A stretch of DNA of 64,000 nucleotides from Devosia sp. GTDB taxonomy: Bacteria; Pseudomonadota; Alphaproteobacteria; Rhizobiales; Devosiaceae. The notes under the pieces are model-generated. The model had not been told where the DNA came from. It saw only the letters and a program-made list of their open reading frames with translations, and made no database searches. Positions 20,032-30,374 of this stretch are shown piece by piece. Both the position numbers and the translations under genes were made by a program. Where the stretch lies: contig NZ_JAQGJV010000082.1 in assembly GCF_028290435.1 (NCBI RefSeq), positions 1-64,000 of the forward strand, read 5' to 3'. Each line of letters opens with the position of its first letter. The first letter of the stretch is position 1.

Positions 20032-20817
20032 ATGAAAGCCCTTTATATCGCATCAACCGGCATGAGCGCTCAGGAGCGCAACGTCGAAGTCATCTCCAAC
20101 AATATCGCCAACATGCGCACCACTGGCTTCAAGCGCCAGCGCGCCGAATTCCAGGACCTGCTCTACCAGCAGATCACCCGCGCCGGCTCGCAAACCTCGG
20201 ACCAGGGCACCAACCTGCCGGCCGGTGTCGAAATCGGTTCGGGCGTGCGCACCGTCGCTACCCCGCGCATCATGAGCCAGGGCAGCGTCGAGCCCACCGA
20301 AAAAGAACTCGACGTCGCCATCCGCGGCGAAGGCTTCTTCATGATCAACATGCCCGATGGCCGCACCGCCTATACCCGTGACGGCTCGTTCGACCGCAGC
20401 GACCAGGGCACCATCGTCAACTCCAGCGGCTATGAGCTGCAGCCCGGCATCACCATCCCCGGCACCGCCAAGTCGGTCAGCATCTCGCCCGACGGCATGG
20501 TCGAAGCCGTGCTGGCCAATGACTCGGTGCCGACCCAGATGGGCCAGCTCCAGCTCGCCCGTTTCGTCAACAAGGCCGGCCTTGAATCCCTCGGCGATAA
20601 CCTGTTCGGCGAAACCGCCGCCAGCGGTGCCCCGCAGATTGGCACGCCCAATGCCGATGGCGTTGGCGACCTGCTTGAAGGCTATCTCGAAATGTCCAAC
20701 GTCAACTCCGTCACCGAAATCGCCGATCTGATCGCCGCCCAGCGCGCCTACGAGATGAATGCTCGTGTGATCAGCGGTGCCGACGAGATGATGCAGTCGA
20801 CCACGCAACTGCGTTGA
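20032..20817 (+). CDS. flgG: Flagellar basal-body rod protein FlgG
   Basis: MKALYIASTGMSAQERNVEVISNNIANMRTTGFKRQRAEFQDLLYQ...YLEMSNVNSVTEIADLIAAQRAYEMNARVI. Confidence 0.97.
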   Translation: MKALYIASTGMSAQERNVEVISNNIANMRTTGFKRQRAEFQDLLYQQITRAGSQTSDQGTNLPAGVEIGSGVRTVATPRIMSQGSVEPTEKELDVAIRGEGFFMINMPDGRTAYTRDGSFDRSDQGTIVNSSGYELQPGITIPGTAKSVSISPDGMVEAVLANDSVPTQMGQLQLARFVNKAGLESLGDNLFGETAASGAPQIGTPNADGVGDLLEGYLEMSNVNSVTEIADLIAAQRAYEMNARVISGADEMMQSTTQLR

Positions 20818-20831
20818 TAGGAGCTCCGTAA

Positions 20832-21776
20832 ATGATCAAGCGCTCCCTCATCGCCGCATTCACCACCGCCCTGCTGGCCGGCAGTGCTCTTGCCGCCCCG
20901 CAGCTCAAGGCCGAGGTCGTCGTCATCGGCGCCGTAGTCACCGTCGGCGACATGTTCGACGATGCGGGGCTCCAGGCTGAACTCCCGCTGTTCCGGGCGC
21001 CCAATCCCGGCACCAGCGGTTCGGTCCCCGTCGCCGCCATCACCGCCGCCGCCGCCCGTATCGGCATTGCCGCCTTCGAGGCCAATGGCCTGCACAGCGT
21101 CAACGTCATCCGCCGCGCCAGCGTGGTCGATGAGGCGGTCCTGACCGACCTGATCGCCCGTGACCTCGTGACCCGCGGCACTATCGGCGCCGCTGTCCAT
21201 GCCCAGGCCATGTTCGCCACGCCCGTCACCCCCATCAACGCCGAAGCCACCGACGCACCCGCCACCCTGCTCAGCCTGCGCTACCTGCCCGGCAACGGCG
21301 TCTTCATCGCCCGCTTCGCCGTCGCCGGCATGGCTAAGCCGCTCGATGTCTCCGGCACACTCGACCTGACCGTCGAAGCCCCCCATCTGGCGGCAAACCT
21401 GGCGGCTGGCACCGTCATCTCGGCCACCGATATCGAAATGCGCCCGGTCTCGCTTCGTAACGGCGACAGCACGGGTTTTGCCGACGCCGCGCAACTGATC
21501 GGCATGCAGCTCAATCGCCAGAGCCGCGAGGGCATGCTGCTCAGGCCAACCGATGTCTCGACCCCCACGATGATCGCCCGCAACGACCTCGTCACCATCT
21601 ACTTCCGCGAGGGTCCGATGACCCTGACGGTCAAGGGCCAGGCCATCACCAACGCCGTTGCCGGGGCTCCGGTCCAGGTGCTCAATCTTATGTCCAAGCG
21701 CGTCATCACCGCCAAGGCGCTCGCCGCCGGCGCCGTCGAAGTGAGCAAGGATCCGCTCGCTCTCGCCGGCCTCTGA
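20832..21776 (+). CDS. flgA: Flagellar P-ring assembly chaperone FlgA
   Basis: Signal peptide; RPVSLRNGDSTGFADAAQLIGMQLNRQSREGMLLRPTDVSTPTMIARNDLVTIYFREGPMTLTVKGQA. Confidence 0.95.
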   Translation: MIKRSLIAAFTTALLAGSALAAPQLKAEVVVIGAVVTVGDMFDDAGLQAELPLFRAPNPGTSGSVPVAAITAAAARIGIAAFEANGLHSVNVIRRASVVDEAVLTDLIARDLVTRGTIGAAVHAQAMFATPVTPINAEATDAPATLLSLRYLPGNGVFIARFAVAGMAKPLDVSGTLDLTVEAPHLAANLAAGTVISATDIEMRPVSLRNGDSTGFADAAQLIGMQLNRQSREGMLLRPTDVSTPTMIARNDLVTIYFREGPMTLTVKGQAITNAVAGAPVQVLNLMSKRVITAKALAAGAVEVSKDPLALAGL

Positions 21777-21797
21777 CCAGCTTTCAGGAGAATTCTC

Positions 21798-22535
21798 ATG
21801 ACCCTTTTTAAGATCACCGCAATCCTGGCCCTGACCGCTGCGCTGGCCGGCTGTAACACCATCGACCGCCTCGCCGATGTCGGCAACGCCCCGCGCCTCA
21901 CCGCCATCGAGGACCCCACGACGGTGGCGGGCTACGTACCGGTCCGCATGCCGATGCCCGAGGCAATCGAAGATACGTACCAGCCCAATTCGCTCTACCG
22001 TATGTCGGCCAAGGGCTTCTTCAAGGACGAGCGCGCCCATCGCGTCGGCGACATCCTGACTGTGATGGTCACCATCAACGATAACGCGCAGATCGACAAC
22101 GCCACCCAGCGCGCCCGCAGCTCGTCCAACTCGGCCGGTCTCGGCGGCATCCTGGGCTCCGCGGTCACTAATCTGAGCGCCGGCGCCATCGACCCCAGCG
22201 GCGCTGTCGACATCACCTCGGGCATGAAGGACGCAGGCAACGGCTCAGTCAACCGCTCGGAAAGCCTGCAGACTTCGGTCGCCGCCGTCATCACCCAGGT
22301 CCTGCCCAACGGTAATCTGGTGATCGAGGGCCGCCAGGAAGTGCGCGTCAACTTCGAAGTGCGCGACCTGATCGTCGCCGGCATTGTCCGCCCCTCCGAT
22401 ATCCAGGCCAACAACACCATCCCGTCGTCCAAGATTGCCGAAGCCCGTATCGCCTACGGCGGCCGCGGCCAGATCACGGACGTGCAGCAGCCGCGCTACG
22501 GCCAGCAGGTGATGGACGCCATCCTGCCCTTCTAA
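21798..22535 (+). CDS. flgH: Flagellar L-ring lipoprotein FlgH
   Basis: Lipobox LAGCNTI; SLYRMSAKGFFKDERAHRVGDILTVMVTINDNAQIDNAT...GRGQITDVQQPRYGQQVMDAILPF. Confidence 0.97.
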   Translation: MTLFKITAILALTAALAGCNTIDRLADVGNAPRLTAIEDPTTVAGYVPVRMPMPEAIEDTYQPNSLYRMSAKGFFKDERAHRVGDILTVMVTINDNAQIDNATQRARSSSNSAGLGGILGSAVTNLSAGAIDPSGAVDITSGMKDAGNGSVNRSESLQTSVAAVITQVLPNGNLVIEGRQEVRVNFEVRDLIVAGIVRPSDIQANNTIPSSKIAEARIAYGGRGQITDVQQPRYGQQVMDAILPF

Positions 22536-22648
22536 GGCAGAACTCCCCTTCCCGGCCGCGCAATCCCCCATTGGTGCGGCTGGCTCCTCGGCAAGGTCCA
22601 GAAGGAATTGCCACAAGGCTCGTCTCCAGAACAGAGGCGGCCACCAGA

Positions 22649-22685
22649 GAGGCGCAGTCCCCCGGCTGCGCCTCTTCCCCATTTT
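22649..22685 (+). terminator. Putative transcription terminator after flgFGAH
   Basis: 9-bp perfect stem GAGGCGCAG-N8-CTGCGCCTC followed by TTCCCCATTTT. Confidence 0.5.
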
Positions 22686-22752
22686 GGCCATGGCTCTTTC
22701 GTAAGCTTGCTCCGGTCCCCATGTGTGACACTCACAGACAAGGAGAACCAGA

Positions 22753-22917
22753 ATGACCAAGTCCCTGACCTCCGGCATCATCCTCGGGCTCGTCCTCGGC
22801 GTCGCGATTGGCTCCGTGATGGGCAATATCGCGATGGGAATCGGCATCGGCATTGCCCTCGGCATCGCCATAGGCGGTGTGTGGCAGGCGATAAATGGCA
22901 GCAGCCGGCCAAAATAA
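22753..22917 (+). CDS. Small (54 aa) glycine-zipper-like membrane protein
   Basis: My translation: MTKSLTSGIILGLVLGVAIGSVMGNIAMGIGIGIALGIAIGGVWQAINGSSRPK*; RBS AAGGAG upstream; not in ORF track. Confidence 0.7.
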   Translation: MTKSLTSGIILGLVLGVAIGSVMGNIAMGIGIGIALGIAIGGVWQAINGSSRPK

Positions 22918-23059
22918 ACCCTCCATCATATTGGCCGGAATTGCTTGATCCATTAAATTCCATCCAGCGCCCAATTAACGAAGCATTATCCATACCAATA
23001 TTTACCAGTGGAACTTCAAACTGTAACTTAGCGTTCTTTCGGGTTCAGGAGGACGCGCT

Positions 23060-23239
23060 ATGGCTTTTCTTCCGCTCGGCATTTCATTTGGATTGTGTCT
23101 CGGCCTCATCATTGGCCTCGCCACTGGAAACTTGATGTTAGGCATGGCGCTGGGTGTCGCCATCGGCGCTGGTGTCGCGGTGGTGCTGATGGCAATGACG
23201 CACGAAAAACCCCTGCACTGGCCTTTCATCTGGCGCTAG
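23060..23239 (+). CDS. Small (59 aa) glycine-zipper-like membrane protein, paralogue-like
   Basis: My translation: MAFLPLGISFGLCLGLIIGLATGNLMLGMALGVAIGAGVAVVLMAMTHEKPLHWPFIWR*; RBS AGGAGG; not in ORF track. Confidence 0.7.
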   Translation: MAFLPLGISFGLCLGLIIGLATGNLMLGMALGVAIGAGVAVVLMAMTHEKPLHWPFIWR

Positions 23240-23278
23240 GCTGTGGAACATCTCCGGCACTGATATCCGGAGCCTCCC

Positions 23279-24769
23279 ATGTCCTTTGCCAAACTCGACG
23301 ATCTCGGCTACAAGCTCGAAGCGCTCGAACATGCCCTCTCCATTCTCGGCGCCGACGAAGCCACCCACATGGCCGTCGGCGGCGGCGAGAAGCGCGCCGA
23401 GGCGATGTCGAACCTGGCCGGCATGTACCACGCGCAGGCCACCGCCCCCCAGATCGCCGACTGGATCGAGGCCGCCAAACCCGAATCCGAGGATCAGCGT
23501 CTGGCCCTCGCCGAATTCAAGCGCAGCTACATCAACGCCACCTGCCTACCCACCGAGTTCGTCGAACGCCGCACCGCCGCCACCATGCGGTCAGAACAAC
23601 TCTGGCGCGAACTGCGCGCCAAGAATGACTGGGACAGCTTCCTGCCCGCGCTCGAAGGCGTCGTCGCCCTGGTCTGCGAGGAAGCCCAATTGCGCGCCGA
23701 TGCCCTCAAGCTGGCGCCCTATGACGCCCTGATGGAACAATACGATCCCGGCAACCGCACCGCCGAACTCGATACCGTATTTTCCGATCTCAAGACCTTC
23801 CTCAAAGGCTTCGTCCCCGAGGCGCTCGACGCCCAGGCCGAACGCCTCGCCAAGCGCCCGCGCAAATCCCTCAACGGCCCCTACCCCATCGAAAAGCAGC
23901 GCGAACTCGGCCTCGCCGCCATGCGCGCCGTCGGTTTCGATTTCACCCACGGCTCGCTCGCCGTCTCGCACCACCCGTTCTGTGGCGGTGTGCCCACCGA
24001 CGTGCGCATGACCACGCGCTACCGCACCGACGAATTCCTCTCGTCCCTGATGGGCGTGCTGCACGAAACCGGCCACGCCCTTTACGAGCAGGGCCTGCCC
24101 AAAGCCTGGTCGCATTGGCCGCTCGGCAAGGCGCGTGGGATGGGCATCCATGAGAGCCAGTCGCTGTTCGTCGAGATGCAGCTTGCCCGCTCCCCCGAAT
24201 TCTGGGAATTCGCCCTGCCGCTGGTGCACCTGCACCTTGGCGCCGACGCCATCCCCGGCTGGGATATCGAGGATGTGCTGGCCGAGGTGAACTTCGTTGA
24301 ACGCGGCTATATCCGCGTCGATGCCGACGAGGTCACCTACCCGCTCCACGTCATCCTGCGCTACGAACTGGAACAGGACCTGGTCAACGGCAAGCTTGAG
24401 GCCAGCCAGATTCCCGAAGCCTGGGACGCCAAGATGACCGAATATCTCGGTCTGTCGACCCTCGCCGATCCCAAGGATGGCCCGATGCAGGACGTCCACT
24501 GGCCTGGCGGCGCATTCGGCTATTTCCCCAGCTACACCTTGGGCGCCATGATCGCCGCCCAGCAATGGGCCGCGCTGGAAAAGACCAATCCCAATGTCCG
24601 CTCCGACATCGCCAAGGGCGACTTCACCGGCGTCAATCAATGGCGCAGCGATAACATCTGGACTCAGGGCTCACGCTATTCCACCCCCGACCTCATCACC
24701 CGCGCCACCGGCGAGCCGCTCAACGCCGCGGTGTTCAAGTCACATCTGAAGCAGCGCTATCTCGGCTAG
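23279..24769 (+). CDS. Carboxypeptidase M32 (thermostable carboxypeptidase 1 family)
   Basis: MGVLHETGHALYEQGLP (HExxH-type HETGH), HPFCGGVPTDVRMTTRY, GMGIHESQSLFVE. Confidence 0.95.
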   Translation: MSFAKLDDLGYKLEALEHALSILGADEATHMAVGGGEKRAEAMSNLAGMYHAQATAPQIADWIEAAKPESEDQRLALAEFKRSYINATCLPTEFVERRTAATMRSEQLWRELRAKNDWDSFLPALEGVVALVCEEAQLRADALKLAPYDALMEQYDPGNRTAELDTVFSDLKTFLKGFVPEALDAQAERLAKRPRKSLNGPYPIEKQRELGLAAMRAVGFDFTHGSLAVSHHPFCGGVPTDVRMTTRYRTDEFLSSLMGVLHETGHALYEQGLPKAWSHWPLGKARGMGIHESQSLFVEMQLARSPEFWEFALPLVHLHLGADAIPGWDIEDVLAEVNFVERGYIRVDADEVTYPLHVILRYELEQDLVNGKLEASQIPEAWDAKMTEYLGLSTLADPKDGPMQDVHWPGGAFGYFPSYTLGAMIAAQQWAALEKTNPNVRSDIAKGDFTGVNQWRSDNIWTQGSRYSTPDLITRATGEPLNAAVFKSHLKQRYLG

Positions 24770-24819
24770 GAACGGCTCGGCGGCATCGGCGTTTTTCCTT
24801 CCCTGAAAGGAGAAACGCC

Positions 24820-24969
24820 ATGATCCGCAAGCTCAAATCGGGCGAATACCGGCTCTATTCCCGCAAGGTCGACCCGGAAACCCACAAGCGGCGCAACCTC
24901 GGCACCTTCGACAACCGCGCCGCCGCCGAAAAACACGAGCGCGAAGTCCAATACTTCAAGCGGCACTGA
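24820..24969 (+). CDS. Small basic conserved-looking protein, 49 aa
   Basis: My translation: MIRKLKSGEYRLYSRKVDPETHKRRNLGTFDNRAAAEKHEREVQYFKRH*; RBS AAAGGAG at short spacing. Confidence 0.65.
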   Translation: MIRKLKSGEYRLYSRKVDPETHKRRNLGTFDNRAAAEKHEREVQYFKRH

Positions 24970-24984
24970 CCGCCCAAAAGCAAG

Positions 24985-25011
24985 AGGCCGCCCCGAGGGG
25001 CGGCCTGTTTC
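24985..25011. terminator. Rho-independent terminator, possibly bidirectional
   Basis: Perfect 10-bp inverted repeat AGGCCGCCCC-GA-GGGGCGGCCT then GTTTC; between small ORF (+) and MCP (-). Confidence 0.7.
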
Positions 25012-25032
25012 GTTCATCAAATGCCGACAGAA

Positions 25033-27468
25033 CTAAAACTCGTTCCAGTCCTTATCCACCGCCGCATTACCGTGCGTCATATACGTGCGCGCGGCGGAAA
25101 CCACCTTCTTCTGCAACGCCTTGATGCCCATGCTCCGCGGCGCCGGCTCCCGTGCCGGAGCCCGCGATGGCGCCGCAACCCGATGCTCGTCCAGCGTGAA
25201 AATCCCCACTACGCGGTCGAGCTCGCTGGCCTGCGCCTCGGTCTGCTCGATCGCCGCATTGGTCTCTTCCACCAGCGCGGCATTGTGCTGGGTCATCTCG
25301 TCCATGGTGCGAACCGCCACGGTGACTTCCTCGATCGCCGAGGCCTGCTCGCGGCTTTGGCGGGCAATCCCATCCATCAGCTCATGGCTCTGGCGCGCCG
25401 CCACCAGCATGGCCTGCAACTTGCCAGCGGCTTCCGCCACCAGCTTGCTGCCGCCATTCACTTCGCTGGCGCTCTGCTCGATCAACAGCTTGACCTCGCT
25501 GGACGCCTGCGCCGCCGATTGCGCCAGTCGCCGCACTTCCACCGCAACCACCGCAAAGCCCTTGCCGGCCTCACCAGCCCGCGCCGCTTCCACCGACGCG
25601 TTCAGCGCCAAGAGGTTAGTCTGGAAGGCGATATCGTCGATCAGCCCGATAATGTTGGAGATCTTGGACGATGACGCCGTGATCCTGTCCATGGCGAGAT
25701 TGGCCTGGCTCATCACCTGCCCGCCCTCTTCGGCCGTCCGCGTCAGCGTACCGGCCGCCACGCTGGCATTATTGGCCCGCTCGGCGTTCTGCACCACCGT
25801 GACCGCCAACTGCTCCATCGCCGCCGAAGTCTCTTCGATCGTCGCCGCCTGCTTGGTGGTGCGTTCGCTCAGGTCATTGGCGCCGGACAGGATTTCGCTG
25901 GTGGCGGTCTTGAGCGCACCCGACGTCTCGCGCAACTGCCCGACGATATCGGTCAGCTTGTCCGCCACCGCATTGGTGTCGGCCTTGAGCTTGGCGAAGG
26001 CGCCGGAATATTCGCCCTCCATGCGCTTGGTCAGGTCGGTATCGGCCAGCGCAGCCAGCACGTCGCCGGTTTCGGAAAGCCCATGCTCGACGGTTTCCAC
26101 CAGACCATTGACGCTCGACGCCAGGCCATTGAGTTCCGGATCGGGAAATTCCACCTCGACCCGGCGGCTGAAGTCGCCCGCGATGGCGGCGTCGACCACC
26201 AGCCCGAAGGCGCTCTGCAACTCGCTCATCATGGCGGCGCGGTTAGCTTGGTCGGCGATGATCCGCGCGGCTTCCGCCTCGGTCATCTGCGCAACGCGCT
26301 GGCCGTTTTGGCGGAACACCTCGACGGCGTTCGACATCTGCCCGATTTCGTCCTTTCGGCCGGCATAGGGCACTTCGATATCGAACTCGCTATTGGCGAT
26401 CCGGCGCATCGTCGCTGTCATGCGCATCACCGGCTTGGCGATGGAATTACCCACCAGCCAGAACACCGCAATCGCCGCGAGCAGCACGCCGATGCCGCCG
26501 CCAATCATGATATTGCGCTGCTGGTCGGCCGCTGCGAGCAGGGTCGCCTCCGGCACCGCGGCAATGACCATCCATTTTTCGGTCGTGTTGGGAACGTCGA
26601 AATTTTTGACCGTCACGCGCCACGACGCGCCGCCGACGGTGTCGACATATTGATATACGTCCTTGTCCTTGAGCGCGTTGACGGCGTTGACCACCCAGGC
26701 GTCTTCCGCCTTGGTGCCCAGCACTTTGTCGTCGGCGTTGAGCAGCCAGACCTGCTGTTCGTCCAGAGCGCCGATAAAGCCGCTGCCCAGTGGCGCCTCG
26801 GCGCCGACCACGGCCTGGATCTGGCGCGAGTCGAAATCGATGCCCGAGACGCCAACCACCTTGCCGCTGGCGTCGTGGATCGTGTTGTAGAATGAGGTGT
26901 AGAGGATGCCGTCATAATTGATCGGACCCTGGATGGTCGGACCGTCGGCAGCCACGGGTGCATCCATCCAGCTAAAGGCCGCCGTCGCGATTGGGAACGG
27001 GACAATGCTGGCCTTGCCATTGGCATCGCGCTGGGCAAAGGCGGCAAAGTGGCCATCCGGCGTCATGAACGGTGAGGAGGCATAGAACTGATTGGCGGCA
27101 ACCCCGGCGTCGGGCGTCAGCACGATCGAAACGCTGCTCGCCTTGGGCAGGCTTTCCAACTGCTGCAGCACGATGGCGCCGTAGGCATCCGGCATCATGG
27201 TTTGCGTCGAGAGCAGGGCCGTCGCCGTCTCCGCATTTGCCGTACTCGCCGCGACGTAACGGCCCAGTTCGACATTGATGGCGGCCGCCTTGTTTTCGGC
27301 AATGCCGAGCACGACCCGGTCGGCGTCGCTGAGGTCGCCCTCGCGGATGGTACTGACCACGTAGAACAAGCTGCCCGCGATGGCGATTGTGAAAACCGCC
27401 GCAGCGGCGAGGATCAGCTTGCCGCGCATCTTCAGCGCCGGCAGCCGGAAATTAGAGGTTTTTGACAT
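25033..27468 (-). CDS. Methyl-accepting chemotaxis protein (dCache-type sensor, HAMP, MCP signalling domain)
   Basis: Signalling hairpin [45 protein letters not shown]; two TMs; C-terminus DWNEF; start trimmed to MSKTSNF. Confidence 0.96.
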   Translation of the reverse strand: MSKTSNFRLPALKMRGKLILAAAAVFTIAIAGSLFYVVSTIREGDLSDADRVVLGIAENKAAAINVELGRYVAASTANAETATALLSTQTMMPDAYGAIVLQQLESLPKASSVSIVLTPDAGVAANQFYASSPFMTPDGHFAAFAQRDANGKASIVPFPIATAAFSWMDAPVAADGPTIQGPINYDGILYTSFYNTIHDASGKVVGVSGIDFDSRQIQAVVGAEAPLGSGFIGALDEQQVWLLNADDKVLGTKAEDAWVVNAVNALKDKDVYQYVDTVGGASWRVTVKNFDVPNTTEKWMVIAAVPEATLLAAADQQRNIMIGGGIGVLLAAIAVFWLVGNSIAKPVMRMTATMRRIANSEFDIEVPYAGRKDEIGQMSNAVEVFRQNGQRVAQMTEAEAARIIADQANRAAMMSELQSAFGLVVDAAIAGDFSRRVEVEFPDPELNGLASSVNGLVETVEHGLSETGDVLAALADTDLTKRMEGEYSGAFAKLKADTNAVADKLTDIVGQLRETSGALKTATSEILSGANDLSERTTKQAATIEETSAAMEQLAVTVVQNAERANNASVAAGTLTRTAEEGGQVMSQANLAMDRITASSSKISNIIGLIDDIAFQTNLLALNASVEAARAGEAGKGFAVVAVEVRRLAQSAAQASSEVKLLIEQSASEVNGGSKLVAEAAGKLQAMLVAARQSHELMDGIARQSREQASAIEEVTVAVRTMDEMTQHNAALVEETNAAIEQTEAQASELDRVVGIFTLDEHRVAAPSRAPAREPAPRSMGIKALQKKVVSAARTYMTHGNAAVDKDWNEF

Positions 27469-27542
27469 TTGATTCTGCCCCGCAGCGTTCTGCTGCCCGT
27501 TTCGGCGCCTCATGCGCGTCTATGGGAATCTGCGGATTCGTC

Positions 27543-27557
27543 GTTAACGGAAGGTCA
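27543..27557. promoter_or_regulatory. Weak CtrA-like site TTAACGGAAGGTCAA
   Basis: TTAA-N7-TCAA, one mismatch, upstream of the MCP start. Confidence 0.3.
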
Positions 27558-27852
27558 ATTTCCGGCCTGCCCCGCAAAGATATCCATGGCACCGCCCGGC
27601 TAAAGTGTCGCAGCGCTGCCCCCTAAGCGTAAATCCCTACTGCTAAAGGATAATACACCGGGAATTGGCCGCTCGGATGGCCCACGACAAGCCCACCGCC
27701 CAGACGCTCACTGCCCCGGCAGGCCAAACCACACATTGGGCCGGAACGTTTGTGACGAGCGCCCGTTTCCAACCGTCGCCATTCCATCCATAAGCACCCG
27801 TGTACAAATTCAATCACGCCCGCTCGCCTGCCCGCGTTTCCGGTAGAGCCTC

Positions 27853-29754
27853 ATGACCGCACGCCGTTACCCAATTGGTGCCGAGGCCACGCCCGATGGC
27901 ACGCATTTCCGTGTCTGGGCTCTAGGTCACCGGGCCGTATCGCTCGTTCTCGAAGGTCATGTACCGCTGCCGATGCAGTCGGCCGAGGACGGCTATTTCA
28001 GCGTCTTCGTGCCTGATATCGGGCCGGACACGCGCTACCGGTTCCAGCTCGACGGCGGCGAGGCCCTGCCCGATCCCGCCACGCGCTGGCAGCCCGAAGG
28101 CCCCGAGGGTCCATCCGTCGTCACAGACAACATCTTCGCCTGGGGCGACGCCCACTGGCGCGGCGTCCCTCCCGACGGGCAGGTGCTGTACGAGGTCCAT
28201 ATCGGCACCTTCACCCCCGAAGGCACCTGGGACGCCGCCATCGAACGGTTGCAGACCCTGCGCGACCTCGGCATCACCGTCTTGCAGGTCATGCCGATCG
28301 GGGAATTCAATGGCACCTTCGGCTGGGGCTACGACACCGTCCTGCCCTACGCCCCCAGCCACCTCTACGGTCAGCCGGACGATCTGCGCCACTTCATCGA
28401 CCGGGCCCACGCGCTGGGGATCGGCGTCATTCTCGACGTGGTCTACAACCATGCCGGCCTCGGCGATCGCTTCAAGGATTTCAGCCCCCACTATTTCAGC
28501 ACCAAGCATCAGGGCGAATGGGGCGCCATCTTCAACTTCGACGACGACGGCGCGGCCGGTGTGCGCGAATTCATGGTGCAGAACGCCGTCTATTGGGTCC
28601 GCGAATTCCACTTCGACGGCCTGCGGCTGGACGCCACCCAGGCGCTGTTCGACGACAGCGACACCCACATCATCGCCGAAATCGCCGCCGCCGCCCGCGC
28701 CGCGGCGCCGGATCGCCAACTTTTCATCGTGGCGGAAAACCAGCCGCAGAACCGCCGCCTCGTCGACCGCCCCGAAGCCGGCGGCTATGGCATCGATGCT
28801 ATCGGCAATGACGACTTTCACCATGCTGCCCGCGTCGCGCTGACCGGCCATAACGACTTCTACTATCGCGACTACCACGGCACGCCGAGCGAACTGCTCG
28901 CCGCCGCCAAATACGGTTTCCTTTATCAGGGCCAGCGCTCCGACATGCGCGAACAGCCCTATGGCACCCCGTCGCTGAACCTCAAGCCCACCAACTTCGT
29001 GCATTTCCTCGAGAACCACGATCAAGTCGCCAATTCGGCGCGTGGCCTGCGGATGGATCGCCTCGGATCGCCCGGCGCCGTGCGGGCGATTACCGCGCTA
29101 TTCCTGCTCTCGCCGCAAACCCCTTGCCTGTTCCACGGCCAGGAATTCGGCGCCTCGACGCGCTTTCTCTATTTTGCCGGCTTCACCGGCGAAACCGCCG
29201 CCGCCATCGCCAAGGGTCGCGCGCAAAACCTGCGCCAGTTCGCCGGCGTTTCCGACCCGGCCATGGATGAGCGTCTTGCCGATCCGGCCGACCCGGCAAC
29301 CTTTGCCGCCAGCAAGCTCGATTGGGCCGAATACGACCAGCACGGCGAAATCGTCGCCCTGCACCGCGACCTGCTCCGCCTGCGCCGCAGCGAAACCGCC
29401 TTCACCCAACAGGGCAAGGGCGCGCACATCGATGGCGCCGTGCTGGGCGACCAGGCGTTTTTCCTGCGTTATCTGGCGGAAGACGGCGATGACCGCCTGC
29501 TGTTCATCAATCTCGGCCACGACCGGCACATGAACATCATTCCCGATCCCCTGGTGGCCCCACCGGCGGGCCGGCACTGGGAAGCGATCTGGTCGAGCGA
29601 GCATCCCGACTATGGCGGGTCCGGTCGCTACGCCTCGGATATGAGCAAATTCTGGATTTTGCCCGGCCGGAGCGCGCTATTGTTTGGCGCCATCGATATG
29701 AAGGCCCGCATCGCTGCGAGCCTCATAAGTTCGATCAGGCGCTCGGTGCAGTGA
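27853..29754 (+). CDS. treZ: Malto-oligosyltrehalose trehalohydrolase-like (GH13)
   Basis: YEVHIGTFTPEGTWDAAIERLQTLRDLGITVLQVMPIGEFNGTFGWGYD, DGLRLDATQALFDDS, FLENHDQVANSARG. Confidence 0.85.
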   Translation: MTARRYPIGAEATPDGTHFRVWALGHRAVSLVLEGHVPLPMQSAEDGYFSVFVPDIGPDTRYRFQLDGGEALPDPATRWQPEGPEGPSVVTDNIFAWGDAHWRGVPPDGQVLYEVHIGTFTPEGTWDAAIERLQTLRDLGITVLQVMPIGEFNGTFGWGYDTVLPYAPSHLYGQPDDLRHFIDRAHALGIGVILDVVYNHAGLGDRFKDFSPHYFSTKHQGEWGAIFNFDDDGAAGVREFMVQNAVYWVREFHFDGLRLDATQALFDDSDTHIIAEIAAAARAAAPDRQLFIVAENQPQNRRLVDRPEAGGYGIDAIGNDDFHHAARVALTGHNDFYYRDYHGTPSELLAAAKYGFLYQGQRSDMREQPYGTPSLNLKPTNFVHFLENHDQVANSARGLRMDRLGSPGAVRAITALFLLSPQTPCLFHGQEFGASTRFLYFAGFTGETAAAIAKGRAQNLRQFAGVSDPAMDERLADPADPATFAASKLDWAEYDQHGEIVALHRDLLRLRRSETAFTQQGKGAHIDGAVLGDQAFFLRYLAEDGDDRLLFINLGHDRHMNIIPDPLVAPPAGRHWEAIWSSEHPDYGGSGRYASDMSKFWILPGRSALLFGAIDMKARIAASLISSIRRSVQ

Positions 29755-29755
29755 C

Positions 29756-30175
29756 CTATTCGTCCCGATAGACCTTCTCGCGGCGCTCGTGCATTTCCTG
29801 GGCTTCCAGGCTGAGCGTGGCGATCGGGCGGGCGTCGAGCCGGGCGATCCCGATGGGTTCGCCGGTTTCTTCGCAATAACCATACGTGTTGTCGTCGATC
29901 CGCTTAAGCGCGGCGTCGATCTTGGAGATCAGCTTGCGCTGACGATCGCGGGTCCGCAGTTCCAGCGAACGATCGCTTTCCGAGCTGGCACGATCGGCCA
30001 TATCGGGATGGTTCTGGCTTTCTTCCTGCAGGTTTTCCAGGGTGCCGCGGCTTTCGCGAAGGATATCTTCCTTCCAGCCGTTCAGGCGGGCCCGAAAATA
30101 CTCCCGCTGCCGCGGGTTCATGAACGGCTCGTCGTCACTGGGCCGGTATTCAACTACGTCAACAACCGAAGACAT
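29756..30175 (-). CDS. dksA: RNA polymerase-binding transcription factor DksA
   Basis: FRARLNGWKEDILRESRGTLENLQEES...YGYCEETGEPIGIARLDARPIATLSLEAQEMHERREK. Confidence 0.94.
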   Translation of the reverse strand: MSSVVDVVEYRPSDDEPFMNPRQREYFRARLNGWKEDILRESRGTLENLQEESQNHPDMADRASSESDRSLELRTRDRQRKLISKIDAALKRIDDNTYGYCEETGEPIGIARLDARPIATLSLEAQEMHERREKVYRDE

Positions 30176-30374
30176 CAGCAGACTCAACTCCAATGCACCC
30201 CATAAGTGGGCCTCTATAGTCCAGCAGGCGAGGACCGGCAAGCGGCCAACGGCGCTGTGATTAACTTGTGAGACCCCTTTCGCATCAGGCGCATAGCGCC
30301 CGATCGATGACATTGTAACGACGCTGTCTCTCAAAGACCGTTTGGAAACTCGTTCCGGCAAGTCAGATGGCCGC

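Noticed and set aside
20748-22040. 430-aa minus-strand ORF
   Set aside because: Antisense to flgA/flgH; glycine/aspartate-rich composition typical of shadow frames.
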